Assembly: GCA_013399895.1 (NCBI GenBank)
Contig: VXBA01001778.1
Location: 254,656-318,655, forward strand
From: Serilophus lunatus
Lineage: Eukaryota; Chordata; Aves; Passeriformes; Eurylaimidae
Direction: 5' to 3'
Length of the DNA: 64,000 bases
Below are positions 62,797 to 64,000 of the stretch, one piece after another (the stretch's first letter is position 1; every line of letters starts with the position of its first letter). The notes beneath the pieces were generated by a model that saw only the letters and a list, made by a program, of their open reading frames with translations, was not told the DNA's origin and did no database searches. Both the position numbers and the translations under genes were made by a program.

Positions 62797-63525
62797 AAGA
62801 GACTGACAAGTAGGAAGTACTACAAGGATATTGTGAGGTTACACAGGGAGAAAAATTAGAAAGGCCAAAGCCCAACCAGAGTTTAATCTGGCTACTGGCA
62901 CAAAAGACAATAAAAATGTTTCTATAAATACATCAGGAAAAAAAAAAAAGAGCTGAGGAGAATCTCCATTCTTTATTAGATGCAAGGGGAAATGTTATGA
63001 TAAAGGACAAGGAAAAGTCTGAGGCGATTAGTGTCTTCCTTGCCTCCGTCATTAATAGTAAGATGTACTAAAGGTACCCAGCCCCCTGAGCTGGAAGACA
63101 AGGATGGGCACCAGAATGAACTCTCTAGTTCAAGAAGAAATGGTCAAAACCTGTTATGCCACTTAGGCACACACAAATCCATGGGGCTTGATGGGTTCCA
63201 CCCAAAGGTGCTGAGAAAGCTGGTGCAACTGCCCAGTGAGCCACATTCTTTTACCAGGAATCCTGGTTGGCCAGGGAGGTCTCAGTTGACTATAGCTCAG
63301 CAAATGTGACACCAACCTACAAGAAGGGTCAAAAGAGGACACCGGGACCTAAAGGCCTGTCAGCCTGACCTCGATGCCAGGGAAGGTCATGGAGGAGTTC
63401 ATCTAAAGTGTCATCACATGGCATGTACAGGACAAGCAGGGGATGAGGCCTCATCAGCATGGATTTATAGGTCCTGCTGGACCAGCCTGTTCTCGTTCTA
63501 TGACAGGTTGGTCTGCTCAGTAGAT
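62797..63525 (+). mobile_element. CR1 LINE, ORF2 segment upstream of the polymerase core, sense, interrupted
   Basis: ACTACAAGGATATTGTGAGG, then AAATTAGAAAGGCCAAAGCC and GAGGAGAATCTCCATTCTTT match the part of CR1 ORF2 between endonuclease and reverse transcriptase. Next come KSMGLDGFHPKVLRKLVQLP in frame 63031-63309 and the segment leading to the palm (GGCCTCATCAGCATGGATTT, then TTCTATGACAGGTTGGTCTG). The element stops abruptly at about 63525, where an antisense CR1 begins. This is the most 5' CR1 region seen in the window. An A-run interrupts it near 62939-62949. Confidence 0.88.
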
Positions 63526-64000
63526 CAGAGAATCATAGAATATATGCAGAATTGGAAGGGATGCTCAAAGATCCTGGAGTCCAACTCTTGGCCCTGCACA
63601 GGACCTTCTCCAAGAGTCACACCATATGCCTGAGAGTATCACCTAAATGCTTCTTGAATTTTGTCAGGCTTCTTGCTGGGACCACTTGCCTGGGGAGCCT
63701 GTTCCAGTGACCAATCACCCTCTGGGTCAAGAACCTTTTTCTAATATCAAACCAAACCCTGCTGTGACACAACTTCAGGCCATTCCCTTAGTTCTGTCAC
63801 TGGTCACCACAGAGAAGATTCCCTCTTCTTCCTCTCCTGAAGTCTCCCCTCATCCTCTCCTCCAGGTTGAATAGACCAAGTGACCTCAACTGTTCTTCAT
63901 ATGACTTCCCCTCAAGGCTCTTCACCATCTTGCCCTCCTTTGGATACTGTCCAATAGATTAATATCTTTCTTATATTGCGGAGACCAAAACTGACACAAT
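63526..64000 (-). mobile_element. CR1 LINE 3' end, antisense, runs off the window
   Basis: It begins AGAGAATCATAGAATATATG, the CR1 tail on the opposite strand. It continues GGAGTCCAACTCTTGGCCCT, TGGGGAGCCTGTTCCAGTGA and TCCTCCAGGTTGAATAGACC. The order is 3' UTR followed by the C-terminal end of ORF2, read backward. It extends past base 64000. It sits directly on the broken end of the sense CR1, so it probably inserted into it. Confidence 0.92.

Overview
The window looks like nuclear DNA from a bird. The background is AT-rich and non-coding. There are many fragments of CR1 LINEs, the dominant avian retrotransposon, several still ending in the ATTCTATG-type tail. There are also long terminal repeats of avian endogenous-retrovirus type. 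The one protein-coding gene is intron-rich and vertebrate. I cannot name the species.

The gene is PUDP (pseudouridine-5'-phosphatase, formerly HDHD1), on the + strand. Exon 1, with the start codon and the catalytic DxD motif, lies upstream of base 1. The window holds three coding exons, at 7678-7896, 19721-19950 and 48460-48636. Their phases join without a break (1, 1, 0). They encode 208 residues, which correspond one-for-one with residues 21-228 of human PUDP without any indel. HAD motifs II, III and IV are intact. The introns are: the 3' end of intron 1 (1-7677), intron 2 (11,824 bp) and intron 3 (28,509 bp).

Layout: 1-7677, intron 1, almost free of recognisable repeats. 7897-19720, intron 2, with an ERVL-like LTR (10535-10947), an antisense CR1 tail expanded into a (GAATA)15 microsatellite (12514-12755) and a sense CR1 (13535-14396). 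19951-48459, intron 3, with CR1 copies at 23228, 30538 (antisense), 37979, 41500 and 47037 (antisense), a probable solo LTR with 9-bp inverted ends (26212-26793), GC-rich repeat blocks (33.2-34.2 and 35.2-36.1 kb), and an antisense LTR interrupted by 373 Ns (44357-45415). From 48637 on: the 3' UTR with two candidate poly(A) signals, about 9 kb of plain intergenic DNA, a GC-rich promoter-like island (58.36-59.26 kb), a CR1 (60.85-61.2 kb), and a sense CR1 interrupted by an antisense CR1 at the window end.

Apart from the PUDP exons, I judge the open reading frames to be chance frames or decayed CR1 reverse-transcriptase pieces. I found no tRNA, rRNA, CRISPR array or second gene. I do not see a previously undescribed biological system. 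The more interesting observations concern LTR structure, LTR and promoter-like elements near or inside PUDP, and CR1-seeded repeats.
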